NCBI GenBank assembly: GCA_012845835.1
Contig: JABAKD010000013.1
Location: forward strand, 1,974,415 to 2,038,414
Reading direction: 5' to 3'
DNA from: Undaria pinnatifida
Lineage: Eukaryota; Sar; Phaeophyceae; Laminariales; Alariaceae
DNA: 64,000 bases
Notes under the pieces: model-generated
What the model saw: the letters and a program-made list of their open reading frames with translations, nothing else
The model's database searches: none
Told to the model about the DNA's origin: nothing
Shown here: piece by piece, positions 35,111-45,900 of the stretch
How positions within the stretch are numbered: position 1 is the stretch's first letter
Layout: each line of letters opens with the position of its first letter
Position numbers and translations under genes: made by a program

Positions 35111-36547
35111 TTACCTTTTCTGTGGTTGGTTTGCCGTCGAGCCTTTCCTGCCCCCCCCCGCCCGCCACACCGGCGGTATGCGGCAGGTTCTAGAGCTTTT
35201 TCTGCCCCCCCCGCGACACCAGCGGCACGCGGCAGGTTGTTGATGGGTGATGCCTTGTTGTACGGTTTGCGTTTTTTTCAACTGCTTGTCTTCGCGTGCT
35301 CCTGGCTCCATAGCCAGACCGTTAGAGGTGTAGGAGTGGGTTTTGAGGAGCCGCATCTTCGACTCGTGGTCTAGTCAAGGGCGCACAAAAACTTTCTCTG
35401 GACCCTCACTCCAAACTTTTCATTTTGGGCCTGGTTGGGGGGGGGGGGAGCGTCCCCCCCACTAAATCCTATATAAAGAACCATGTCACACTAATTCCTA
35501 TATTAAACAAAGTGACTTAGTTATAGACTGGCGGAGAATGTGCTTAGTCGAACAACAGACGAACCTCGACAGCGTACGTGTGAGGCCAGTGACACTTGGT
35601 GACGTCACATGCTACAAGCTTAGTACATCATCTTCGAGACCGCAACACCACGAGCTCGGTGGCAGTACAACTTGGTGCCTACAAGCTCACACGCGGCGCG
35701 GCAAGGCGCGGCGAGATTGTGTGAAACCATCAAAACGCGCGAAATTGATATGTTCGCCGACGAACTTCCTCGTTCCGACCAGTTCTGCCGCATGCCACGC
35801 GTGTTTTGGCGTTTCTACTCGGTGGTGTCAACGCCCAAAACATCTTGATTCAAGCTCTGAGTGGAGCGGATGGTCTTGTCTAATGTAATGTAATTTTAGG
35901 CGTAAGCAGTCATGGTCGGTTTAGGGACAAGAAAAGAACGTGGGAGCAAGTAGAATGAGACGAGGAGAAAGGAGAGCCCTGTTGGGGGCGGGAGAGGGGA
36001 GGGTAGTTTGTGCAAAACGCCTGTCTCGCGCATGAACGCAGCGACCATTAGACAATTGTTGCAAATGCCGACCCTTGGCCAATCTTGGCCGATCGGGCGG
36101 GAGGGGGGGTAAGGGGGGGGGCAAGCTTGGACGGGAGTCGGGGGAGCAACGATAACTAGCAGCAAGATCATTTGCTTGAACTATACCGTCTGTCTTTGGC
36201 GTCGATTTAATCCAGTTTGATACAACATACATACCCGAGGCCTTTTCGAAAATCCAAGTTGGACAGCACGTACACGACTTGAACACTACATGGTTGTGCA
36301 CGGCAACAAAGAACTCCGTCGATCGTGCTCCATGGTGTTTGCTTGCTGACCAACAAGCGACAACATGACGTTCAACGCCCCCAACAGTGTCCAAATCAAC
36401 TATAAACTTTGAGAAAAAAATAACATGTTTTTTGGTGTCGGAGGGGGGGGGGAGTGAGGGTCCAGATTTTTTTTTTGTGCGCCCTTGGTCTAGTTCGTAG
36501 AACCGAAGTTTTCCCGAATCTCGCATATTTCTGCATGTGCGATTCAT
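35111..36547 (-). pseudogene. Minus-strand ORF interrupted by a 1.1-kb insertion
   Basis: The minus strand reads MNRTCRNMRDSGKLRFYELD from 36547 to 36488. Beyond the inserted element, at 35368, it continues HESKMRLLKTHSYTSNGL to a stop near 35111. Removing the element (35376-36487) and one 7-bp target copy joins the halves in frame, so the insertion hit a pre-existing reading frame of about 105 codons. The C-terminal part has CRWC and a later Cys, possibly a remnant Cys motif as in some transposases; that is speculative. Upstream the frame meets a stop and the family G repeat, so it was already a fragment. Confidence 0.45.
35376..36487. mobile_element. hAT-like non-autonomous TIR element with 7-bp target duplication
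   Basis: The ends are inverted repeats of about 37 bp starting CAAGGGCGCACAAAAA. They share TCTGGACCCTCACTCC, with a few differences in the A/T run. GTCTAGT is duplicated on both sides (35369-35375, 36488-36494). CA(A/G)GG termini suit hAT elements, whose usual duplication is 8 bp, so 7 bp is slightly unusual. The interior has G/C-runs and no transposase. Confidence 0.85.
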
Positions 36548-36559
36548 CAGGGTGGGCTA

Positions 36560-37019
36560 GTGTTAAGATACGGCCTCGAAAGGCCTGTAATTATCCGAAT
36601 TTGAGATCATTTGGACGAGTTTTGTATGATAAGGTTGGCGTTTTATATTCAGGAAAGTTAGGGCATAGATCGGAGGCACGTGCCTCCGATCTCAGAAGCT
36701 ATCCGGGGCTCTGGTGGAATCGAATAAAGCTACGTCTCTACGAAGGCAAAGAAAGCGAGTACTCTCCGAGGACCTGCTCAATTGGCAAACCTGCAGGGGG
36801 CAGTCTGTGTCCCCACCTATAACCTAACGAATGGCGTCGTCGATAGACCATGTTTTTTTTGGGTAGTGGGTGTAAACCCCACATCCACCATAACAATTCA
36901 GACTTTCCTCATGTCGAACTTGAAAAATATTCTCCCCGGTATACCCAGGAAGTGAAACGGCTTGGATAATTGACAGGTCCGCCCGTCTACCCGGCCGACC
37001 TGCTATCCCGCCGTTTCAG
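36560..37019 (+). repeat. Family G repeat, copy 2, with palindromic module
   Basis: Matches copy 1 from TTAAGATACGGCCTCGAAAG. The internal hairpin is here a perfect 26-base palindrome centred on CACGTG (about 36668-36693). The 3' part (36955-37019) starts TGAAACGGCTTGG and ends with the near-complement CCCGCCGTTTCA, a 65-bp foldback module. An inverted copy of this 3' end lies at 37638-37702. Confidence 0.7.
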
Positions 37020-37637
37020 GGGGGAAGAGTGTTATAAGGCTTAGTTTGGGTATAAGGTATTTTTGCAAGTGGTCAAACGGACTGACAACCCACTAATCCC
37101 TTAACACTGACCCATTTGGTGGGCATAGCGATTGACGTAATTGGCTCTGTGCCATAAGCAAAGCCAAAAGCTGGAGTGGGCACGTGCCATTAGGATTGTG
37201 GGCACAGCAGGTGGCAAAACGAGCAAAATGTGCCATAGGCTGCCTATGCCACACCTAGTTTGGCGTTGGGAACGTTGACAGCCCGGGCAAGGTGCCCAGC
37301 CGGCATCGGGAACTGCGCCGAATACTTGAACAACTTCAAAAATTGACTTATGTGCATACGATTCAGCATTTTAGTAGTTATTTATGTTCACACACCCCGC
37401 TTACATGTTAATATATCGTATAATACGAAGTAGTCTTAACGCATGCTATGGCGTGTATGGCGTACACAGCAGTGCGTGTGTGCGAGTAAGACACAACTCA
37501 GCACTCAGCGCTGCAGACTGCCGACCTCGCCAGACCGAGAGGCGGGAATCGAGCTTCAGCGACCGTATCGCTGCGTACGCCCTTCTTAAGTACAACAGAG
37601 CGCGGGGAAACTAAGGATTATAACACTCTCCCACCCT
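37020..37637. other. Spacer between inverted family G copies
   Basis: Begins with a second partial G unit (AAGGCTTAGTTTGGGTA and the A-box region GCAAGTGGTCAAACGGAC, to about 37125). Then come several GTGCCATA words (37140-37250) and unassigned sequence. Confidence 0.45.
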
Positions 37638-37925
37638 GAAACGGCGGGATAGTAGGTCGGCTGGATATACGGGCGACCTGTCAATTATCCCAGCCGCTTC
37701 ATTTCCTGGGTATACCGGGGAGAGTATTTTTCAAGTGCGACATGGGGAAAGTCTGAAAAAGTTTGTTCTTCTAGGTGGATGTGGGACTTGAACCCACAAC
37801 CCAAAAAACCCATCCATGGTCTGTCGACGACGCCATTTGTTAAGGTATTAGTGGGGTATTAGTCCGTTTGACCACTTGCAAAAGGTTAACCAGTAGCTTA
37901 CCCAAACTAAGCCTTACAACAGCTG
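37638..37925 (-). mobile_element. Family G, minus-strand copy with A-box and B-box
   Basis: Read on the minus strand, this copy gives the unit in its natural order. A TAAGGCTTAGTTTGGGTA head leads to an A-box-like TGCAAGTGGTCAAACGGAC (complement of 37862-37880). The B-box GGTTCAAGTCC (complement of 37784-37794) and ACATCCACC follow, then the palindromic module at the 3' end. The two boxes are about 80 bases apart, as in a Leu- or Ser-type tRNA with a long variable arm. Together this supports a tRNA-derived SINE rather than an LTR. Confidence 0.6.
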
Positions 37926-38029
37926 CAGCTGTTACCCGAGGCTGGGCACGTGTCATAGGCGGTCACAGTAAGGGTACGGGCGCGTACCGGCATACCTGGT
38001 GTGTATCGATATTTTACAAAACCATTTCA

Positions 38030-38200
38030 AGGACGTCAGCCGTGAGTGCGACGGATTTCGATATTATAATCGTACCTGCATAATAAGGAAGAGCTGGACA
38101 GCATGTCTGAGGAACTGACGTGTGATGCTGTGCTTCGATGACAATTCAAATTGTTTTTTGCATAACTTTCCGAGCTGCGTGATACCGCGGGCGCGCTCTT
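38030..38200 (+). repeat. Family B fragments
   Basis: GACGTCAGCCGTGAGTGCGACG at about 38035 and ACTTTCCGAGCTGCGTGATACC at about 38163: decayed parts of the family B core. Confidence 0.45.
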
Positions 38201-38664
38201 GTTCTTTATTTCTTTCATCGTTAGTGTTATGAGGAGGTCATTAATCATGTCCTCGGTGACGCCGGTTTGTACCAGAATACGCTGAAGTTACAGCACCTCT
38301 GGTCGAGCTTACTAAAAAGCAATACCAGGTATAAGCAACGGCGGGAATTTGAGAAACACTGGGGAGCAACTCAATCTGAAGCAGTAACCCGGATTAAAAA
38401 GTTGTTATCTTCCCCACCAGTATTATTACATTAACATTGATATAAAAAAAGAAAAAAAGTATTGTATCATCAGTCTACAGCAGTCTGATAAATGTACGAA
38501 TACACTCGTAGGAGCAGGATTTTATTTTTCACGTCCAGATTTCTACTGATGATATTGGATACGAGTATGTACGTGTGTGTGTCGACCGTAACAGAATTAC
38601 CACAACGAAAACAAGCGCGGACCACGAGTGGCCCAAACGAACGTGGCATACACTATGGCGTATG

Positions 38665-38860
38665 GCTACCATAACGTATGCCAACGCTGTGGGAAAATAG
38701 CCAAACCCTGGTGCCATAGTTCGCTCTTTTGCGCAAAACCGACAAAACAGGGACGAACGGCCCCCAAAAAGGTGGCTTTTGGCCACCATAACCTAAGCCA
38801 AAATTGTGGGAAAAAGGCCAAACCCTGGTGCCTGAGTTGGCCTGTTTGGACTTGTGCTAC
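38665..38860 (+). repeat. Two-unit tandem duplication, period about 125 bp
   Basis: GGCTACCATAACGTATGCCA ... GTGGGAAAA.AGCCAAACCCTGGTGCC occurs twice (about 38667 and 38791). In the plus frame this reads YHNVCQRCGKIAKPWC and HHNLSQNCGKKAKPWC. It may be only a DNA repeat. Confidence 0.7.
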
Positions 38861-39635
38861 TGTATTCCGGAAAAGTGGGCACGGAAAAAACAAACAAATG
38901 CCAAATGGGTCAGGGCCTACGTACGGTGGTAGTAGTATCCAAGAACGACCTTTTCCCCTCCTATGATACAACAACCCGTGTATCTTTCAGCAACTGTTCA
39001 ACACAATCCAGATGATAGATCCACACTACTACTGCTGTATCCTGATCCACGATCTCTATGCTGACTTGCGACGATCGAAGATCAACTCACTACCACCAGT
39101 AATGAATGACGATCACAAATTGAGGTCATCTCTGTTTTGTGATCGTCGTTGACTGCACCACCACGTACTCGTCTTGAACCTCTTCCTTTTGGATCCATTC
39201 CATCGTGAATCCTTAACCTCTAGTCTACGTTGTGACTCACATGTGTATCAAATTATCAACAACAGCAACACAGACAGTTACTGCTGTATTTCACACCACG
39301 TGTGCTATGACTGCTGTAGTCTATAGATGGGCGGAAACATCACACACACATACGTCGTACAAGGTACGAGTAGAAGAAAAAAGAAAACAGAGGAAAAACC
39401 TCATCACCTACCTGGAAAAATCCAACAGGGGAAAAATCGAAAAAACGAAGCCTGTTCTTTTTGAAACCGTCAAATTACTCCCAAACGGAACAAGTACGTG
39501 TTTCCCTTTTTCTTTTCGGACCTTTCTTGGGCATATGTTTAGTTTTTTGAACGTGCATGCTCTGCCTCAAAGAGAATCTCAGTGGGAATTCTGGTGAAGG
39601 CACATCCTTGGAGCGTGCCCGAAGGTGCAGGAGAG

Positions 39636-39988
39636 ATGGCAGCCTCGTATTGCGTGCTGGATGCACAAGATGCACCGGTTCCTCCCGTGGCCCTGCTCGG
39701 GTTAGGTGGTGCTGTGCTTGCCTCGCTGGGTGCGGTGACGCTGTCCAAGTGGTTCTCAGAGGCCTCAAGGCGGAGGGCTGCCACCTCTCGAGCTAGCAGA
39801 TCCGCTGCCCCAGCTGTGGCGGACAAGGCGCAACTCAAGCGCTACCCCGAGTACACCATAGACACTGTGCGGTTGCACTCTAGTGCGGAGGATGCGTGGG
39901 TGGTGGTTGGGGAGGGAGTCTACGACGTGACGAAGTGGGCGCCTCGCCATCCAGGCGGGGAAAGAAACATCGTCGACATCTCAGGAAG
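39636..39988 (+). CDS. Desaturase exon 1
   Basis: Encodes the hydrophobic N-terminal segment, an Arg/Ser/Ala linker and the first half of cytochrome b5 up to HPGG and VDISG. It ends AG/GTGCGA in phase 2. Without splicing the frame stops at once (CEI, TGA), which fixes the donor. Confidence 0.9.
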
Positions 39989-42900
39989 GTGCGAAATATG
40001 ACGTTTGCTGTTCTCTCAAGAAGGACCCTAGGCTGGTCTCGGCACTGACTGCTGCTCCACGTGATCGGCCTGGCCCGTGTTTGCCATGTCGAATTGCTCC
40101 GCTCGCAAGGGCACCACCCATGCACTCTTGGCTTGCGCAGCTGTTTTCTTTGGCCCTAGCCTAGCTTGCTCTGGAATAGAAGTCTTGGATGGAAGTTGTA
40201 GGCTTTGTTCGATCGATCTTTTTCGTTTCCGGTCCCTGTGCGAGCTACGACACCTACTATTAATTAATAGCCGTTCCGCCTCGTTCCACCGTTGCTTCAG
40301 ACTTCAGACCCCACAATGCCCAAGCCCGATTAATTTATCAACACCAACGTCCCAAGGAATGGATTTCTTCGACGAAATAGCATGTCGAGTCCCCGTGCTA
40401 GCTCGAACCCTTCCTATGGCACTCAACGCACCAGCCTAGGGCCTCGAGCGTGCCTTGAAATCCAGGAGCACCCCGAACAGCGCTCGAGTTGTTATTGTTC
40501 CACGCTGCTGTTTTCTTTCTCCGTTTCTTAGTTTTTTTCTACCAAAAAGTCGATCACTGATCACTGAGAATCACACCCAGTCAGCAGTAGCCTTGGTCAG
40601 CCGTACCCAAGATTTTATGACAACAACGAGAACCTGCTGTGAAACGCATCACGCAGCATGTTGGATTGCTCGACGTTACACCTCTCCCAGGCCTGCTGCA
40701 GGCCGGTGCTCGGGCGAGAGGCACGGGGACCTAGACTCTAGTGGCATCACACACTCAACGCGCTCTGTCTTGCATGCTTGCTCTCGAATTTGTGAGGCTC
40801 GCGCACGCGGTGTAATAGAACACTACAAATACACGAATAATAAACCGCTGTGACCGCCGCCCGTTTTCAGGAACACTCGTCAACAGACGATATAATATAA
40901 TACCACGCACAGCTTGCGAAGATGAGTTTCGACAAAATATTCAAATCTCATAGCTGGTGTATTTTAATTTTTATAATAATACCAGTGCTGACAGCAATTT
41001 TTCGTCGAAAGTCGAGGCCCGACGATCCGCAGCAGAAGAAGCAACGGGTGCATCAGTATGACACTCGTGGACTAACGACTATTGCGTGCTCGCGGAACGG
41101 TATGCTAGGTCACTGCTCGCTCGTATAGCAGGCAAACTGCGAATAATGTCGCGGCGACCGCCGACAAATTTCAAAAACACTCGTCGAAAGGTCAAACTAA
41201 TTGGGTATGACGTATGCAACACAAAAACAGCAGTACATACACAGCAGTAGCATAAAAGTAGTGATGAGGATTGTGACAGCACCAGCAAGCTCATCCAACA
41301 GACGACGCAACGGATACATCATTACGGGTACGAGGTACACGAGTTCGTCGATTATCGACTACCTGGTACCTGCCAACGAATAGGCTCCGATTCTAGGTAT
41401 GTCGCATGCAGTCCGCCTCGTTGTTCAGTCCAGACAGGGACCGTACCCGCCTAGCTGCTGTTGCTTCCACCTGTTGTTGCTCTCACGTCATCTCGCATAT
41501 GATCACCAAGTCCGTGGCCGCCTACTCACTCCACCTACACAGCTGTCTGGGGCCCAAGTAATCAAAATCATCGGTCGTACTCACAGCTGACGTTTGCAAT
41601 TTTTACGATGTAAGAAATTAGTCTAGTCTAAAGAAAAAAAATCGATTTTTACCGCAAACCGGGCCCAACAACGGCGGTCGTGAAGTAATACGTACACGTG
41701 CTCTTGTTTGCCTTCTGTAATTTCAGTATGTTTTCGTTGTTGCTGTTGTTTTTTGCTCACCTCTTACAATCTATTATTGTTAATTTTTTTTATTTTTTTT
41801 CTTCTTACATTATTATTTATTTCCTCTAATCTTTTTATTGGTAGCACTTTTCCTTATCCTCCTCCCTCCCCAGTCCCTATTAATAGACGTCGTTACTCAA
41901 ACCCGGGGTGACTTCGAAGCAGGCTCTTTTCCCCCCTCCCCACTACGGTACGCACCTTCGTATTTTTTATATAAAAAAAAAACACTCCAGCTGTGAGATC
42001 GACGATTTTGTCGAAACTCATTTTTTTGCAAGCTGTGTGTGATATTCCGCTCGCGCGTATTACGGGTTGTGTCTATAGGGCGGCGACTCCCCTTGGAACC
42101 ACAGCAGTGTAGCTATCGGGGTCAACAGGGTGATGTTAGTCAGTCTGTGCGCGGAAACTTTAAGCCCGTTTTTGAGGGGGACAAAATCTGACAGCTGTGG
42201 AAGGAAATGCATCAGTTTATCAAGTGTATCCTGTAAGTCGTATAACTGGTGAGGGAACGGCCGAGTTTTTAAGGGCGTGGGGGCATGGGTTTCCACAAGA
42301 GGGAGCGCGCGGGGGGGGGGGATGGGCGGGGCTACTCAAAATGTGCGTGGAAACTAAAAATCCTCTAAGGGGATACATTTGACGGTTTTGGAAGGAATGC
42401 ACCAGTTTATTATGTATATCCTGTAAGTCGTACAACCAGTGAGGAGAGGGCTGAGTGTTCGAGGGGGTGGATGGGGGGGGGTGAAGGGGGGGCAAAGTGT
42501 TTTAACAGCTTTAGGTCGCATAGATGTAGGGGTTTGGTATACGCGTGGTGCTATGTCTAGGCGATGGTGCGGGTGGTGGGGAAGGAGGGGGCGTTGGGGG
42601 GGGGGGGGGGTGATGAAATGGAGCAGCGGCATGGATGGCTCTGGAAAGATTGAGGGGATTTCGATGTCAAGTGGGGCGTTCGAGCGGAGCGGGAAAAAAA
42701 GATTATTTATCGCGAGAATAATCAAGCATTTTCTTCCCTCGTGGACTCGCGTCGAATTGTGCTTACCTATCCGCTCACTCATCCAAGCGCTCTCGGCAGT
42801 TGGTGTCTTTAGATAACTACACCTCCATGCCGAGATTTGAATCCTTGATTGCAGCCTTCGTAGGCCCGTGGCGTATCAGGTTGTCCTCGAGCCTGGTATA

Positions 42901-45900
42901 GGTCAGTTTCGTGAGTTCGAGTCCTCCCGAGTGCATACTCGTATACATTCGTGGGGACTTTTCTTGCGCACAAATTGACTTGAGGAAAGCGCGAGAGCGT
43001 GAGTTAGCAACACTCGGTGAAAAATAGACGGGCAGTGGGATTACTGGGCCCTATGCACGATAAAAAAAAATGTAGGCAAGAACCGGGGGGAAGAAGGGAC
43101 GACACCCGTGACCACAGCTTGTCCAGAAGCTAGAAAGTACAATTGTGTGAACATATAGACCACCGGGGCGATGTTGTCAGTACGCGTCAGACACGCCGAT
43201 GACACGATGAGTGAATGCTGCTATTCTCCGCAAATATGCCAGGAGATGGTCGGTCAAGGGGAAACGTCTAGCGGTCAAGGGTATAATACCGATCTTTATC
43301 CACTGATACTGAACACCCATGAATATTTGTTTGGCGCCAGTCAATGCAAACTATCTAAAAAAAACGACGTCGGTCAAGGCGTCAAAGTGTCGTCTCCTGA
43401 CATGTTCGATTCTCAGCCTACGCAGATCAGGAACGTTCCCGTTATTGTTCGTGACTACTGCTGAGGACACGATATTACAGGCGACAAGTCACGACCTCAT
43501 TTGCCACTAGTCACTTGCCACCTGTCACCGAAATGTCAGGAAGCACTTTCACACCTTGACAAACGCCAAACTGTCTTTCAGCTGGAAACCCGTTTATGGG
43601 GACAGATCACATGGAATTAGTGCAGGGAGGCGTTTTTGGGCCGGGTCTAACATTCACTTTTGTGTCAGTCCAGGCATGGGAGTGTGGCACACTCGGCCCT
43701 GCTCTCGTTCGTCCTTGCTTGGCATGTCTCCTGGCTCCTGACATATCTGCTTGTCGCTCGGAGACAGACACCGGCAACACGTTTTGTGGCGTACTCTGCA
43801 CGAGTGCAGACAGGCAAGCAGGCAGGCAAGCTTCGAAATTGTTGTGGATGCCCCGTCAAGGTCGCGAGCTGTAGCCCGTAGTCTAGGCCGAACGATAACT
43901 GCGATTTTTGTTTGGTGCTGACTCTGATGTACGAGACGCTCGATGTTCGAATTTATAGAATAAGTGCACGGTATCGCCAGGCTGTATCGTATCGACAAGT
44001 AAAGGATGTTCTTTATCTTTTTATTCTTTTATTGAAACTGATTTGTAGTTTGCTGTTTGCTACTCGCTTGGTTGCTGGCTACTCTTCTGGCTTAACCTGG
44101 CCCCTAAGGTGTGCCTTATAGAGTGCCTTAAAGCCATCTTCCCAGCAAAGGCTTGCCTTAGACGCTGTTTCGTGCTTTACGTGCCTTAAGTAGACATGTA
44201 AGGCTAGTGATCTGTGCTAAGCGTAGAAAAGCGCCCCAAAGCCGCGTTTTGTGAGCTAAAATGTTGCTGTTATTGATATGAACTCCCTGAAAAGCGGGTT
44301 TCGAGCTGGGCTACGGGAAAGCTCAGAGCATGCTGAAGGGCCGAGCCTGCACGGCCATGCTTGCATTATGCCTTTCCCAAGGGAGCCGTTGCCATTAGAG
44401 GATGCTTGGTGTCTTACGTGCCCATCTTGCGCAAGGCAAAGCAACATGAGTACGCTAAAAACTGGATGATAAGGGATAAGGCACGCCTTGTTCACTAAAA
44501 CCTGAGTACCCCGTTATATCATTCGTACGTACGGACTTTCTAAAACCAGGGCTCGGGGCCATCCATAATAGCTCGGGACTCATACTCGTAGTAGCACCGC
44601 AGGGCTGAGGCACGAAAAGAGGTCAGGCCAAATCCAAGATCTCAGTGTTTTGTATAGTACGGTGGTTCAGGCTTGAAACGGAAATATGCCATAACTCCTG
44701 CCTCGACCCATGTTTTGTGCCTGCGGCGTGCCTTACTGCGCATGCCTCGACACGCCTACGGCGTGCGTTAGCCGCTAGGGCTTACCCTGGCTCCTGCTCG
44801 TAAATTATTGTAGTTATTGCGGCTGTAGGTGACACGGAGAGGCCATTCGGGCGGGTAACGGTGCAGGCTTCAGATTTCACAGCTACGTACCAGTATCGGC
44901 TTGAGGATTGCTGTCAGGATGTGGACATGTGGACACGCTGTACAGGCTCTTATGGTCCTGTGATAGTGCGGCATCCTTGTAGTGTACCTGCTACAACACG
45001 TGGTATAATAATAGCAACTACATGCCACCACCTCGTCGGCAGTCAAGGAGCGGCAGTCCAGTAGCGGCAGTCCAGTAGTAGTGCGGCTCGCTCACTATTG
45101 TGGGACCGTCACGCCTCCATGTCAGTACAGGTACATAAATACGTACTACCAGGTACTTACATCGCAGGAGCCCCTGAAAATGCACAGTAGCGCTGCTTAC
45201 GCGTTCGTGCAGCGTAACCCGTTGAATTTCGATCTTGCTCGCCGGCCACCCGAGCCAACCCCAACCATAACCCTAACCCCAACCATAACCCTAACCCCAA
45301 CCGTAACCCTGACCCTAACCCCAACCATAACCCTAACCCAAACAATAACCCTAACCCTAACCCTAACCGCAACCCTTGATCGCCGGCTTTCGGAGGCGTC
45401 AAAAATATAATCTGGTCTGCAGAAAGACCAGCCTCGACCGATGAGGCCGTTGCGCTCCATGAACGCTGGGCGCTGCATTTTGGGGTTCTCTTGCAGCACC
45501 TCAGTACAGGACAGTAGGACAACGACGGTGCCAGCGCAACGATAGTGTAACAGCCCTCAGCTGCTCCCGTCCTATCATGCTGCACGATCAGTACAAGCAC
45601 GCACGGTGCCACGTGCAGCGGGGGAACTGTGCCCGAGTCAAGACACCGCGCCACTTGCCCCTGACGACTCGACCTAAACGCAGAACGGGCATGCAAAACT
45701 ATTCCTGCCGGTCGTAGGTCTTATTGGTCGAGACTGGCCTTCCGGCAGACCGTTTTTTAACTAAAAAAAACCCCACCGAAACGCGCTGCAGAGAAGCACG
45801 GCTGACTACCCCTGCCGACCTCGAGCCTCCCGAAGGGTTGGAGTTGGGGTTAATAAAGGTTAGGGCTGCGTCTGGGACGACATGCAAGAGTGATATTGGC

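Noticed and set aside
29783-36960. LTR pair of an intact retrotransposon
   Set aside because: The two direct repeats look tRNA-derived, a third copy lies outside in inverse orientation, and the genes between are on opposite strands.
45263-45375. Chromosome end (telomere)
   Set aside because: Degenerate and embedded in an intron with unrelated sequence on both sides.
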